This document shows, in pieces, positions 51,461 through 61,140 of a DNA stretch of 64,000 bases. Within the stretch, counting starts at the first letter, position 1. Each line of letters starts with the position of its first letter. The position numbers and the translations under genes are program-made. The stretch is from Solibacillus cecembensis (GTDB lineage: Bacteria; Bacillota; Bacilli; Bacillales_A; Planococcaceae): contig NZ_LMBZ01000007.1 in NCBI RefSeq assembly GCF_001439635.1, forward strand, positions 1-64,000, in the 5' to 3' direction. The notes beneath the pieces are model-generated. The model was given only the letters and a program-made list of their open reading frames with translations. It was not told the origin of the DNA and did no database searches.

Positions 51461-52465
51461 ATGCTATCAACTACTTATAAACATGTAATCAATGCCATAG
51501 AAAATACATATCAAACATTAGATTGTACGGGTGCAGCTCTTGTGATTTTTCACAATAACGAGTTGCAGGTCGAGCGATATTGGGGGAAACATTCTGCCAA
51601 AAAAGATGCTCGTTTAGTGCAATCGGATACAAAGTTTCATATCGCTTCCTGTCGTAAAAGTTATGTCGCATTTGCTGTTGCGTATGCGCTTCATCATGGA
51701 TTCATTCAATCATTAGATGCTGAAATTTTAATCTACCTCCCATTACCGCAACAGAAGGAATTGTATAAAGGAATAACAATTCGCCATCTTGTTACGCATT
51801 CACACGGACTTATAGAAAGAAATGGCGAAGTAGTTAGAGAATTTACTGCTGGCACGAGCTGGGCATATCGTGATATTAATGTTGAGTTGATTTCTGAAAT
51901 TATTCAATTTACAACGAAAAAAACAATTGCGGAAATATTAAACTATGAAGTATTTACACCTTCAAATTTCATTGAAACAAATTGGTATAACACATTTGAT
52001 GATACTTTCGTTGACGTCATAGGAAAAGAGAATAATAGGCATTGGTCTGCTTCCCTAAATCTGGATGGCAGCAAATAGAATTTGTATGCCTCAGCACGTG
52101 AACTAGCGAAATGGGGGCTTTTACATCTAAATAACGGCTCGTTAAATGGTAAACAAGTGATTGATTCAAACATTATTCAACTTGCTACGACTTTACAAAG
52201 TCCTTCTTATTCAAATGCGGATTTACCTGAGAACGGGATTTTTTGGTTTGTGAAAGGTTCACAAGCGAAAAAATCTGAAATTGGTGCGCTTGTGCCAAAT
52301 GGTGCCTATCAAATTTTAGGCTATACGACGGTTACACTATTGATTATTCCAAGTGAAAATATCGTAGCTGTAAGAGCATTTAATAGCTATGGAAATCCTG
52401 AGGGCTATGATTATTTGAAGGATGTAAGAACTTTTGGAGATGCCATAATGTTGGATTTAACTTGA
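51461..52465 (+). pseudogene. Serine hydrolase (beta-lactamase/class C family) with internal TAG
   Basis: Residues 1-205 (51461-52078) contain the SxxK active site as SCRK in FHIASCRKSYVAF, and a YxN-like RDIN in SWAYRDINVELIS. A TAG at 52076-52078 interrupts the frame, which resumes directly as NLYASARELAKWGLLHLNNG with family-typical C-terminal strands to 52465, in the same frame. One base change explains the break. GAAAGGGG precedes the ATG. Without read-through the product lacks the C-terminal third. Confidence 0.8.
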
Positions 52466-52593
52466 TTGTTATTTACAATTAACAGACTAAGAGTATCGAA
52501 ATGGGGAACCCTCCAAACAATGTATATCACTTATTAAAATAGCTTTTCTCTATATAATTATAGAAGAAAAACAGAAAGATTGGTTAATTTATA

Positions 52594-54060
52594 ATGGAAA
52601 TAAAGTTCAATAGCTTTTTTAGAGAAGAACTATCAATCGATCGAATTCAAGAAGCCATGGAAAGTGGAGAAATAACATCAAAAGAATTAGTTATGTATTA
52701 TTTATATAGAATTGCAAATATTGATCAAGGTGGACCGCGAATTAATTCCATGCTTGAAATAAATTCTGAAGCGATATTTATAGCAGAAGCACTAGATAAT
52801 GAAAGAAAATTAAAAGGTTCCAGAGGCCCCTTACACGGCATTCCGATTGTACTCAAGGACAATATTGAAACAAAAGATTCCATGCATACAAGTGCTGGAA
52901 CACTCGCATTAGAAAACCACTTAGCCTGTCAAGACGCTTTTCTTGTAAAAAAACTTCGTGAGGCAGGTGCTGTTATATTAGGTAAAACCAATATGACAGA
53001 ATTAGCAAATGGTATGTCGAGTGAAATGTGGGCAGGTTATAGTGCAAGAGGAGGACAAACATTAAACCCATATGGTGATCCGACACTTTTTGTTGGTGGT
53101 TCTAGTTCTGGATCCGCAGTGGCAGTAGCCTCGAATTTTTCAGTACTAGCTGTTGGGACTGAAACAGATGCCTCAATTCTTAGTCCTGCTATTCAAAATT
53201 CAGTAGTGGGAATTAAGCCAACTGTTGGTTTAATCAGCCGCAATGGTATTATTCCTTTTACATACTCTCAAGATACTGCCGGACCGTTTGCGAGAACTGT
53301 TAAAGACGCAGCCATTTTATTAGGTGCATTAGTGGGAATAGATGACCACGACATTGCTACTTATAAAAGTGAAGGGAACGCACAACAAAATTACACAAAC
53401 GATTTAGATACGAAAGGATTAAACAACACTAAAATTGGCATATTTAATGATGCACCCAAAGACTATTATGACTCTGGAGAATATGATGCACAATTATTTC
53501 AACATGCGATTCAAGCTTTAACTGAACAAGGCGCAACGATAATTGAAAATATCAATATTCCTTCCTTTCATATGGATTGGAAATGGGACGTACCTTTATA
53601 TGAATTGAAGCATAGCCTAGATAATTATCTTTCTAAGTTGCCTTCTCATATGCCAGTACATTCAATATCTGAATTGATTCAATTCAATAAAAAATTTGGC
53701 GAAAAAGCATTGAAATATGGGCAAGATAAATTAGAGCGTAGAGAAAGTTATTCAAATACACTAAGTGACTCAAAATATTTAAATGCAAAATTAGAAGACT
53801 TATATTTTTCTCAAGAACAAGGAATTGACTATGTATTGAAGAAGTATGACCTCGATGCAATTGTTTTTCCTTCTTACATTGGTTCAACTATTAGTGCGAA
53901 AGCGGGCTACCCATCTATAGCAGTACCAGCTGGCTATATGGCCAATGGCAGACCGTTTGGTATAACTTTTGCAGGCACAGCTTTTAGCGAAGGGGACTTA
54001 ATCAAATTCGCTTTTGCGTTTGAACAGGCGACAAAGCACCGTATTGCCCCAAACTTCTAG
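52594..54060 (+). CDS. Amidase signature family protein
   Basis: A 488-residue amidase. The catalytic Ser-cisSer-Lys set is visible: Lys88 in GIPIVLKDN, the Ser cluster in GGSSSGSAVAVAS (170-174) and the nucleophile Ser194 in TETDASILSPA. The usual Gly before the nucleophile is Ala here. The C-terminal VFPSYIG and PSIAVPAGYMANGRPFGITF are family-typical. It hydrolyses an amide, substrate unknown; GatA is excluded by the absence of gatC/gatB and by length and motifs. Confidence 0.88.
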   Translation: MEIKFNSFFREELSIDRIQEAMESGEITSKELVMYYLYRIANIDQGGPRINSMLEINSEAIFIAEALDNERKLKGSRGPLHGIPIVLKDNIETKDSMHTSAGTLALENHLACQDAFLVKKLREAGAVILGKTNMTELANGMSSEMWAGYSARGGQTLNPYGDPTLFVGGSSSGSAVAVASNFSVLAVGTETDASILSPAIQNSVVGIKPTVGLISRNGIIPFTYSQDTAGPFARTVKDAAILLGALVGIDDHDIATYKSEGNAQQNYTNDLDTKGLNNTKIGIFNDAPKDYYDSGEYDAQLFQHAIQALTEQGATIIENINIPSFHMDWKWDVPLYELKHSLDNYLSKLPSHMPVHSISELIQFNKKFGEKALKYGQDKLERRESYSNTLSDSKYLNAKLEDLYFSQEQGIDYVLKKYDLDAIVFPSYIGSTISAKAGYPSIAVPAGYMANGRPFGITFAGTAFSEGDLIKFAFAFEQATKHRIAPNF

Positions 54061-54121
54061 AAAAATTTTTATTTGAATGTGTTAGAAAAGGTGCAAATGA
54101 ATAGTAAAAGGAGGCAATGAA

Positions 54122-54652
54122 ATGAACATAACAACGGATAGATTAATAATACGTAAATTTACGAATGACGATTGGCGAAGTGTACATGAATATACATCCG
54201 ATCCGAATGTTATGAAATATATTCCCGAAGGTGTTTTTACTGAAGGAGCGACAAAAAAGTTTATAAATCAAAATATGGGTGATCAAGCTGAAAAATTTCC
54301 TGTTATCTTGATAGATGAAAACATTCTTATTGGGCACATCTTTTTTGGTAAATATTTTGGTGAACATACATACGAGATTGGATGGGTATTCAATCCGAAA
54401 TATTACAATAAAGGTTATGCTTCTGAAGCAGCAAAAGCGATTTTACAATTTGGTTTTGAAAACATGAAGTTACATCGAATTATAGCAACATGTCAGCCTC
54501 AAAATATTCCATCGTATCGAGTTATGGAGAAGATTGGAATGAGAAGGGAAGGCTACTTTAAAAAATGTATTCCGAGCGGTAATGATTGGTGGGATGAGTA
54601 TTATTACGCAATTTTAGAGGAAGAATGGAAAACAGATATAATAAGTTATTAG
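54122..54652 (+). CDS. GNAT family N-acetyltransferase (RimJ/RimL-like)
   Basis: A 176-residue acetyltransferase starting after AAAAGGAGG. It begins TTDRLIIRKFTNDDWRSVHE, has the acetyl-CoA site NKGYASEAAKAILQFGF and the EKIGMRREGYFKKC motif of RimJ/RimL-like enzymes. It likely acetylates an N-terminal amine, an antibiotic or a small molecule. Confidence 0.9.
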   Translation: MNITTDRLIIRKFTNDDWRSVHEYTSDPNVMKYIPEGVFTEGATKKFINQNMGDQAEKFPVILIDENILIGHIFFGKYFGEHTYEIGWVFNPKYYNKGYASEAAKAILQFGFENMKLHRIIATCQPQNIPSYRVMEKIGMRREGYFKKCIPSGNDWWDEYYYAILEEEWKTDIISY

Positions 54653-54704
54653 TAAAATATTGATTGTGCACCTGGTGTATTAATTTTTGTAAAAGGTGGT
54701 GTTA

Positions 54705-54947
54705 TTGAAGCTCGTGAAAGAAGGGCATTTTAATTTCCCTTTAATATATTGGATATTTTTTATTCCAACATTTTTAGCTTTAAGTTATAAAACACTATTT
54801 TTAGACGTACAAATTTAATATTTTTACTTCGATGAACTTGAGGATTTTGGTAGGTATGTATTTTTTCTTGGAGTTAGTTTTGTCGAAGCCTTTATATATT
54901 TTTTAATCATTCGAATAGTTGTTGGATTACTCCAATCTTTTTTTTAG
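54705..54947 (+). pseudogene. Small membrane protein with internal TAA
   Basis: TTG at 54705 after AAAGGTGG opens KLVKEGHFNFPLIYWIFFIP; a TAA at 54816-54818 interrupts, and the same frame continues YFYFDELEDFGRYVFFLGVS to a TAG at 54945. The reading stays hydrophobic and protein-like across the stop. Confidence 0.5.
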
Positions 54948-55131
54948 AAATTTCATGTTCATTCATAAAAAAAGTTCCCAAATAAAGGTTTAGGTATACA
55001 TTATTAAGCAATGACTGTTGTTAACTTGACATTCTAGTTATTTGTATGCTAAATGCATTAATCTTACATTCCAAAGTAGAGCTTTGTTATATAGCAATAT
55101 TGAGAGAGAAAAATCGTAAGGGAGGAATGAA

Positions 55132-55272
55132 ATGTTAGGTAATTTTTCAATAATTATACTTTTAATCACACTTGTGTATATTGTAACGAAAAAATTAAAA
55201 ATTACAAATCCAATTCCTTTTGCGCTCTTAATGGGCTTAGTCTGTACGCTTTTATTGTGGGTATTAGACTAA
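55132..55272 (+). CDS. Small membrane protein, 46 residues
   Basis: ATG at 55132 after GGGAGG. Two helices (NFSIIILLITLVYIV and PIPFALLMGLVCTLLLWVL) flank KKLKITN. Function unknown. Confidence 0.55.
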   Translation: MLGNFSIIILLITLVYIVTKKLKITNPIPFALLMGLVCTLLLWVLD

Positions 55273-55522
55273 ATTAGATATAAAGAGATGCTCTGAAAAA
55301 ATTTGTAATTATACCTTATTTATAATTTCGAATTTGTTTGTGCGCTCGGTGTATAAATTATAAGTGTAAAATCAGCATTTTATGGATTACTAATAGGCTG
55401 CTTTACTTAAAAATCATTGATTTGCCGCTGTAGTTTTTAATTCTATATTAAACTAAAGAGTAGGTCGTTTGTAAAAAAATGTAATATTTTCGATAAGATG
55501 AACGGGAAAAGGTGAGTATAAA

Positions 55523-55888
55523 ATGGAGTATAGACCTTCGTTAAAAGAACTGTTGTTTCAACTAGAGGAGAAATTGTTGAAACCAGAAATCAGGACATCA
55601 AAAGATGAACTAACTAATCTTCTAGCAGTCAGTTTTTTTGAATTCGGAAGCTCAGGTAAAGTAATGTACAAAAATGAAAGTATTGGTGAAATGAGTCTTG
55701 GCATAGTGCGGATGAAAATGAGTGACTTCGAAATTCATCCATTGTCAGAGGGAATAGTTTTAACAACTTACCGAATTTATAACGAGATAAACAAACAATA
55801 TTCATTACGCAGTTCGATATGGAAGTTAAATGATGGACGTTGGAAGATGCATTTTCATCAAGGGACAAGAGTAACTTCTTCACTTTAA
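55523..55888 (+). CDS. DUF4440-family (NTF2-like) protein
   Basis: A 121-residue protein. The N-terminal helices (SLKELLFQLEEKLLKPEIRT) are followed by FFEFGSSGKVMYKN and the terminal SSIWKLNDGRWKMHFHQGTR, typical of DUF4440/SnoaL-like small alpha+beta proteins. No catalytic role can be assigned. Confidence 0.8.
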   Translation: MEYRPSLKELLFQLEEKLLKPEIRTSKDELTNLLAVSFFEFGSSGKVMYKNESIGEMSLGIVRMKMSDFEIHPLSEGIVLTTYRIYNEINKQYSLRSSIWKLNDGRWKMHFHQGTRVTSSL

Positions 55889-56352
55889 TTATTGCTCATT
55901 TACAAGGTTAACTTAGTTAAACAAGGATTGATAAAGTATACAAACCTACAAACCGAGTAAACGCTTCAAAATGCAAGTTGGGGGATATACTATTAAGCTA
56001 CGACTGTTGTAAATCAACGTTCGTGGCTTTTTCTCTTAGCACTATTAATACATCTTTGTATGTATTAATCCCCAGTTACTACAATGACTAATGGTTGCTG
56101 AAGAGGACTATTTGTATCCAAAGGGTCAAATGACAAGCGTTCGTTTTGTCTTTTGACCTTGTGCACGAAGAAATTTCACCAAAGCCTAGACAATTATAGC
56201 TGTGAATAACTGAATGATTTCACACTCCTGTTTTTTGATTAGTTTGAAAGAAACACTTGAATTCTACAGGTCGATAAATAAACAAACGTGTTAATTTATA
56301 GTATAATGATGACTTGAAATAATTTGTTGGAAACAGGGAAAAGAGGGAACCA
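55889..56352. other. Intergenic stretch with hairpins
   Basis: A terminator-like element lies near 56003-56036 (AAGCTACGA ... TCGTGGCTTTTTCTC), similar in sequence to the one at 49047-49085. A second inverted repeat is at 56118-56163 (GGGTCAAATGACAA / TTTGTCTTTTGACC). No gene seen. Confidence 0.4.
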
Positions 56353-57027
56353 ATGCCTACTATACTAGTTGTTGACGACGATGCGAACATTCGCGAACTC
56401 GTCTGTTTATTTCTACGCAACGACGGATTCTCAACAGCTGAAGCAGCGGACGGCAAGGAAGTACTGGCCGTCTACACCTCAACGAATATCGATCTTGTCG
56501 TACTTGATATTATGATGCCGAACATGGATGGTTGGACGTTATGCAAGGAACTTCGAAGAGCCAATCCTGATCTGCCTTTACTTATGCTGACTGCGAGAGG
56601 AGAAACATGGGAGAAAGTGAAAGGTTTCGAACTTGGGGCGGATGATTATTTAACCAAACCATTCGATCCGTTAGAGTTGACGGTTCGTGTTAGGGCATTA
56701 CTCAAACGATACAAGATTGGCTACACGCAGAAGATACATCTCGGGAACGTCATCCTTGATCGACAGACCTATAAGGTGATGAAAGGGACAGAGTCGCTTA
56801 CATTGCCGCTAAAGGAGTTCGAATTGCTGTATAAGCTCGCTGGAACACCCGGACAAGTCTATACGCGCGTGCAGTTGATCGATCAGATTTGGGGAATTGA
56901 TTACGCCGGAGATGATCGAACAGTAGACGTACATATTAAACGGCTGCGTGAACGGTTCGCGACAATAACCGATTTTCGGATCGAAACGGTGCGCGGGCTT
57001 GGGTATCGGCTTGAGGTTTATGAATGA
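56353..57027 (+). CDS. OmpR-family response regulator
   Basis: A 224-residue regulator. The receiver has VVDDD, phospho-acceptor Asp52 (VVLDIMMPNMDGW) and the switch Lys in DDYLTKPF. The winged helix shows LPLKEFELLYKLAG, DDRTVDVHIKRLRERF and TVRGLGYRLE. Codon use is visibly more G+C-rich than neighbouring genes, suggesting transfer from a higher-GC Bacillales donor. Overlaps the kinase gene by 4 bases (ATGA). Confidence 0.92.
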   Translation: MPTILVVDDDANIRELVCLFLRNDGFSTAEAADGKEVLAVYTSTNIDLVVLDIMMPNMDGWTLCKELRRANPDLPLLMLTARGETWEKVKGFELGADDYLTKPFDPLELTVRVRALLKRYKIGYTQKIHLGNVILDRQTYKVMKGTESLTLPLKEFELLYKLAGTPGQVYTRVQLIDQIWGIDYAGDDRTVDVHIKRLRERFATITDFRIETVRGLGYRLEVYE

Positions 57028-58391
57028 TCAAATCCTTATATATACGTGTTGTCCTGACATTTTTAGTCTCCATCATCGGGGGCACAATCATTTCTTTTTT
57101 TGTGTCAACTTGGATATTCGAAGATAAATTGAACGAAAACGCTCAAATCAACATACGAAACTTTGGCCAAGACATCGTCCAGATTTACAATACCATTCCG
57201 TTTCGTGAAGCGGACTTGTTCGTAAGTGAAATGAAGCAGCTTGATTCTTATTATATTCGAATTTACGAAGCAACGGGTCAGTTCAAGTCTTATGGTAAAC
57301 CTCATGGACACAAACCTTCGCCTGTGACGATGGAGCAGCTAAAGAAAGTATTAGATGGAGATGTTGTTCAGGACACTCCTAATGGTATTGCCACGGTCCT
57401 CTTAGGGTTGCCGTTGAAAACGGAAATGGGAACGAAAGCGATATTTTTGGAAGCGCTCGCCCCTCCTTCAGCCTCATTTGTCACAAAGTGGGCATTGGTC
57501 TTTGCAACATGTTCGTTGATTGCAGGAAGCGTATTGATACTAGTTGCCTCTGTATTCCTGGTAAGACCGATCAAAAAGCTGACAAAAGCGACCAAGAGGA
57601 TAGCATCTGGAGATTTCAACGTCAAGTTGAATATTAAGCAAACGAGTGAGCTGGGTACTTTGGCTCGCAGCTTCGAAGAAATGATGCACGATCTTCAGCA
57701 ACTTGAGCAGATGCGCAGGGAATTCGTATCGAACGTGTCGCACGAGGTTCAATCACCTCTCACTTCGATATCCGGTTATGCTCTAGTGCTTAAGCAAGTT
57801 GACCTTACAGAATACGAACGAAGCCGATATCTTGATATAATCATCGCTGAAGCGAAAAGGATGTCCAAAATGAGCGATAGCCTGCTAAAGCTGAGTTTGC
57901 TTGAATCGCAGTCAAAGAAACTGCGGCTCTTCACGCTTAGTCTCGATGAACAAATTCGACGGATAATCGTGGCGCTCCAGCCACAATGGTCTGCTCGCAA
58001 TATACATTTTGAGCTTGATTTACAGACAGTTAAAGTAACGGCTGATCATGACCTGTTACATCAGGTATGGACGAATATCCTCGGAAATAGCATCAAATTT
58101 TCCGATGATGGTGGCGTGATTAACGTAAGCATCAAACAAGATATTAAAAACGTGACAATCCTAATATCCGACACTGGTATTGGTATTCACCTTGCCGACC
58201 AGAAGCGTATATTCGAGCGTTTTTTTAAGGCCGATCGTTCCCACAGTCGTAAGCATGATGGAAGTGGTATGGGACTTGCTATCGTTAAACAGATTGTGTC
58301 ACTTCATCAAGGTGACATCCGAGTGAAAAGTGAACCTGGTCAAGGAACGACCTTCATTGTCACCTTGCCAATCACTACACCAACAGATTAG
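57024..58391 (+). CDS. Sensor histidine kinase
   Basis: A 455-residue kinase. Helix 1 (about 8-31) and helix 2 (about 157-180) enclose an extracellular sensor of about 125 residues. A HAMP domain (RPIKKLTKATKRIASGDFNV) leads to the phospho-acceptor His240 in NVSHEVQSPLTSISG; HEVQ replaces the common HELR/K. The ATPase domain has NILGNSIKFS, ISDTGIGI, FERFFKADRSHS and GSGMGLAIVKQ. Same elevated G+C as the regulator. It lies ahead of an alpha/beta hydrolase gene but separated from it by a strong terminator. Confidence 0.92.
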   Translation: MIKSLYIRVVLTFLVSIIGGTIISFFVSTWIFEDKLNENAQINIRNFGQDIVQIYNTIPFREADLFVSEMKQLDSYYIRIYEATGQFKSYGKPHGHKPSPVTMEQLKKVLDGDVVQDTPNGIATVLLGLPLKTEMGTKAIFLEALAPPSASFVTKWALVFATCSLIAGSVLILVASVFLVRPIKKLTKATKRIASGDFNVKLNIKQTSELGTLARSFEEMMHDLQQLEQMRREFVSNVSHEVQSPLTSISGYALVLKQVDLTEYERSRYLDIIIAEAKRMSKMSDSLLKLSLLESQSKKLRLFTLSLDEQIRRIIVALQPQWSARNIHFELDLQTVKVTADHDLLHQVWTNILGNSIKFSDDGGVINVSIKQDIKNVTILISDTGIGIHLADQKRIFERFFKADRSHSRKHDGSGMGLAIVKQIVSLHQGDIRVKSEPGQGTTFIVTLPITTPTD

Positions 58392-58406
58392 TTAGATTTA
58401 TTCTCT

Positions 58407-58459
58407 ATGCTACGGCTCTATATGCAAGCTTACTTGCATATAGAGCGGTAGCATTTTTT
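58407..58459 (+). terminator. Strong terminator after the two-component operon
   Basis: ATGCTACGGCTCTATATGC and AAG pair with CTTGCATATAGAGC and GGTAGCAT, a stem of about 20 pairs with one mismatch, then TTTTTT. Confidence 0.9.
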
Positions 58460-58572
58460 GGACAGTTCATATTCAGTTCATATTGTCGTCATGGGGAGTA
58501 CATCTTCATTGGTTAAGATTTCATTACAGACACATGAAGGTAAACAAACAGATCAGGACACGACAGGAGAAG

Positions 58573-59559
58573 ATGACAGTGACACAACAAGAGAAAAAGA
58601 AAATGCGGAGTGGAATGAAAATAAAGAAAGTGCGAAACATCTTACTTAAAATCATAGGAGCAATCGTTCTAGCCATTGTACTTTTTTTAGGTATTGTTTA
58701 TATCGCAAATGTGATGAGTAGTCATTCGGAGCAAAAACGAATAGTGCCTTATGGGCAGCACGTATCTGTAGACGGGAAAAACATGAATGTGTTAATTCAA
58801 GGCGAGGGCGAGGAAACGATAGTGCTCCTGCCTGGTTATGGAACAGCTACTCCAGGGCTTGATTTTAAGCTTCTTATCGATGAATTATCTCCATTTTACA
58901 AAGTTGTTGTGGTAGAGCCTTTCGGTTATGGATTAAGTGATGAAACTGTAAAAGAGCGAACTACGGAGAATATTGTTAGTGAAGTTCATGAAGCACTACA
59001 GCAGCTTAATATTAACAGATACATGCTCATGGGCCACTCTATTACAGGCATTTATGGAATTGATTACGTGAACAAATATCCAAACGAGGTGACAGCATTT
59101 GTCGGAATCGATAGCAGTGTTGCAACACAACCGGGTATGGATGTCAATTTCCCATTGAAAACGTTTGCATATCTCAAAAAATCAGGTCTCTTAAGATTGA
59201 CTATGAAAATCAGTGCTGACCCCTATGTTGGACTGGCATTTGATGAAAAAACCGTAGAGCAAATGAAAATGATTTCGAATAAAAATATGTTTAATGACAC
59301 AACCTTGAATGAAATGAGCCATATTTCGTCTAATTTTAAAGGGGCTCAAGGTTTAACCTTCCCTAAATATCTTCCACTTCTTCTCTTTGTACAAGCGGAT
59401 AATGAAGATGTAGCAGGATGGATACCTCTGCATGAAGGGCAGATTAATGACTCGGTACATGGAAAATTAGTAACCATGGATGGATCACATTATTTACATC
59501 ATACCAAATTCAAAGAAATCGCTGAAAACGTTAAACTATTTATGAAAGAAGTAAAGTAA
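58573..59559 (+). CDS. Alpha/beta hydrolase, membrane-anchored
   Basis: A 328-residue protein from the ATG at 58573; GTG at 58579 fits the AGGAGA ribosome site as well, and the frame is open further up. A Lys-rich cytoplasmic start leads to one helix (LLKIIGAIVLAIVLFLGIVY), then an alpha/beta hydrolase domain with oxyanion region LLPGYGTATPG, nucleophile Ser in MGHSITG, and the terminal His in DGSHYLHHTK. An Asp in the QADNED loop could complete the triad. Substrate unknown. Confidence 0.85.
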   Translation: MTVTQQEKKKMRSGMKIKKVRNILLKIIGAIVLAIVLFLGIVYIANVMSSHSEQKRIVPYGQHVSVDGKNMNVLIQGEGEETIVLLPGYGTATPGLDFKLLIDELSPFYKVVVVEPFGYGLSDETVKERTTENIVSEVHEALQQLNINRYMLMGHSITGIYGIDYVNKYPNEVTAFVGIDSSVATQPGMDVNFPLKTFAYLKKSGLLRLTMKISADPYVGLAFDEKTVEQMKMISNKNMFNDTTLNEMSHISSNFKGAQGLTFPKYLPLLLFVQADNEDVAGWIPLHEGQINDSVHGKLVTMDGSHYLHHTKFKEIAENVKLFMKEVK

Positions 59560-59610
59560 GTGTTCAGAGAAAGGTTCATCCGTTATTTTATTCATTTGTC
59601 TACAGTCTGC

Positions 59611-59636
59611 AAGACCATCATTTCGATGGTCTTTTT
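59611..59636 (+). terminator. Terminator of the hydrolase gene
   Basis: AAGACCATC, loop ATTTC, GATGGTCTTTTTC. Confidence 0.85.
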
Positions 59637-59745
59637 CTTATTTTTAAAACTGTCAATATATATAGTATCGGAACTAAATCCAAGATAGGTAACCTATAAC
59701 GCAAATTTATAAGATGCGAAAGGTGAGTTATTAGTTTTTTATTTA

Positions 59746-60033
59746 TTGAATTTGTTTGATCTGAAGTGGCTGCCAACAGGGGAATACCATACGGAAGAAA
59801 TCTCTCCTGATGGCACATATACTTTAATAGCCTATGTATCGAGTCCTAGCTTAAGCGCTGATGCTGTGAGAGGTGAATTAGTATTTAATAAGCGTAATGG
59901 TAAAACAAAAAATATTTACTGGAATTATCGAGAATTAACAGCCAAAATTGAATGGTTTGATAATAAAACAGTAGTAATTAATGGGCATACTCTTGAAATA
60001 CCTAATGAAAAATATGATTGGCGTAAACAATAG
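59746..60033 (+). pseudogene. DUF5412-family protein, N-terminally truncated
   Basis: The frame encodes NLFDLKWLPTGEYHTEEISP, DGTYTLIAYVSSPSLS, AVRGELVFNKRNGKTKNIYW and VVINGHTLEIPNEKYDWRK, the conserved body of DUF5412 proteins. The usual N-terminal membrane helix is missing; an in-frame TAA lies a short way upstream and the only starts are TTG codons without a good ribosome site. Probably decayed, though a shortened soluble form could be made. Confidence 0.65.
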
Positions 60034-60081
60034 TTTTGTTTACATTATTTCGTTATGCTTACTTATTCTAATCTATTTTTT

Positions 60082-60993
60082 TCAATACAAGAATCTCCAC
60101 AAATAGAATGTTGCATAGGATTCCCAGCCTTTCCAAGGGGCAGCAATTTTCAATATTTCTTCTTTCGTTGGCTTCTCATCTGCACCCGTTAAATGTTTAA
60201 TCGCATTATGCAAACCGACATCAGCAATTGGAAATGCGTTCGGGAATCGAAGACAACGCATTAATACATAGTTTGCAGTCCATGGACCGATACCGCGGAT
60301 TTTGATCAGCATTTTTTCTGCTTCTTTAAAGTTACCATTCCCCATTATAAGTGATTTTGAAATACGACCTTCAACAATTAGCTGCGCAACCCCAATAAGG
60401 TATTCACATTTTTTAATCGTCATTTTTAGCGAGGCTAGATCTTCAACAGTAAGATTGGCAATGTCTTTCGCTTTAGGGAAAATCCAATATTGACGGCCTT
60501 CCCATTCAAGTGACTTGCCAAATTTTTCGACAAGGCGTTTTTTTAATGTGTAGGCATATGTCAAATTAATCTGCTGTCCGAGAATTCCCCAAGTCAATGC
60601 TTCAAATAAGTCTGGAATCCCTACGTTACGTAATCCATAAAATTCATCAATCGCTTTATGTAGCAACAAGTCATTTTTGGCCATTTCATAAAAAGGCTTT
60701 AAATCATTATCCAAATCAAACCATTCCCGTACATAGTTAATAACTTCGTCGCGTACTTTTTGGCTTGTCGGATGAGTATTTCCTAAAAACCGAAGTACAA
60801 GATTTCCATCAGTATTTCCGCTAACCTCAACCAATAGAAATTCATCTAGTACAGGAATCGCTTTAATAATTTTGTCTTCGCGAACTTCAAACATGCACTC
60901 ATTTGAAGAGCGTTGCATATAACGAATATTTTCTATAAAGCTGAATTCGTTTGGAACTTTTATTACTAAATCATCACTTTGATAAACAACCAT
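60082..60993 (-). CDS. alkA: DNA-3-methyladenine glycosylase II (AlkA-like)
   Basis: A 303-residue base-excision glycosylase that removes alkylated purines from DNA. The helix-hairpin-helix GIGPWTANYVLMRCLR is followed by the catalytic Asp in FPIADVGL. The EALTWGILGQQINLTYAYTL block is typical of AlkA. The ATG at 60993 is chosen because AAGGAG lies 10 bases upstream. It is transcribed away from adaA-adaB across a short shared region (60994-61140), so all three probably answer to AdaA. Confidence 0.9.
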   Translation of the reverse strand: MVVYQSDDLVIKVPNEFSFIENIRYMQRSSNECMFEVREDKIIKAIPVLDEFLLVEVSGNTDGNLVLRFLGNTHPTSQKVRDEVINYVREWFDLDNDLKPFYEMAKNDLLLHKAIDEFYGLRNVGIPDLFEALTWGILGQQINLTYAYTLKKRLVEKFGKSLEWEGRQYWIFPKAKDIANLTVEDLASLKMTIKKCEYLIGVAQLIVEGRISKSLIMGNGNFKEAEKMLIKIRGIGPWTANYVLMRCLRFPNAFPIADVGLHNAIKHLTGADEKPTKEEILKIAAPWKGWESYATFYLWRFLY

Positions 60994-61140
60994 ACATAAA
61001 CACTCCTTCAACATTAACTACTTATCTTAGTTGTATCATAAAGTTGCAATTAAATATTTCGTTATCTTGCTCTTACATCCTATTAAGTACTGATTAGCAA
61101 ATAAATGCGGGTATACTACAAGTAGTAAAGAGGTGATTTT

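Noticed and set aside
52594-54060. GatA subunit of the tRNA amidotransferase
   Set aside because: No gatC or gatB alongside, and the nucleophile motif and N-terminus differ from GatA.
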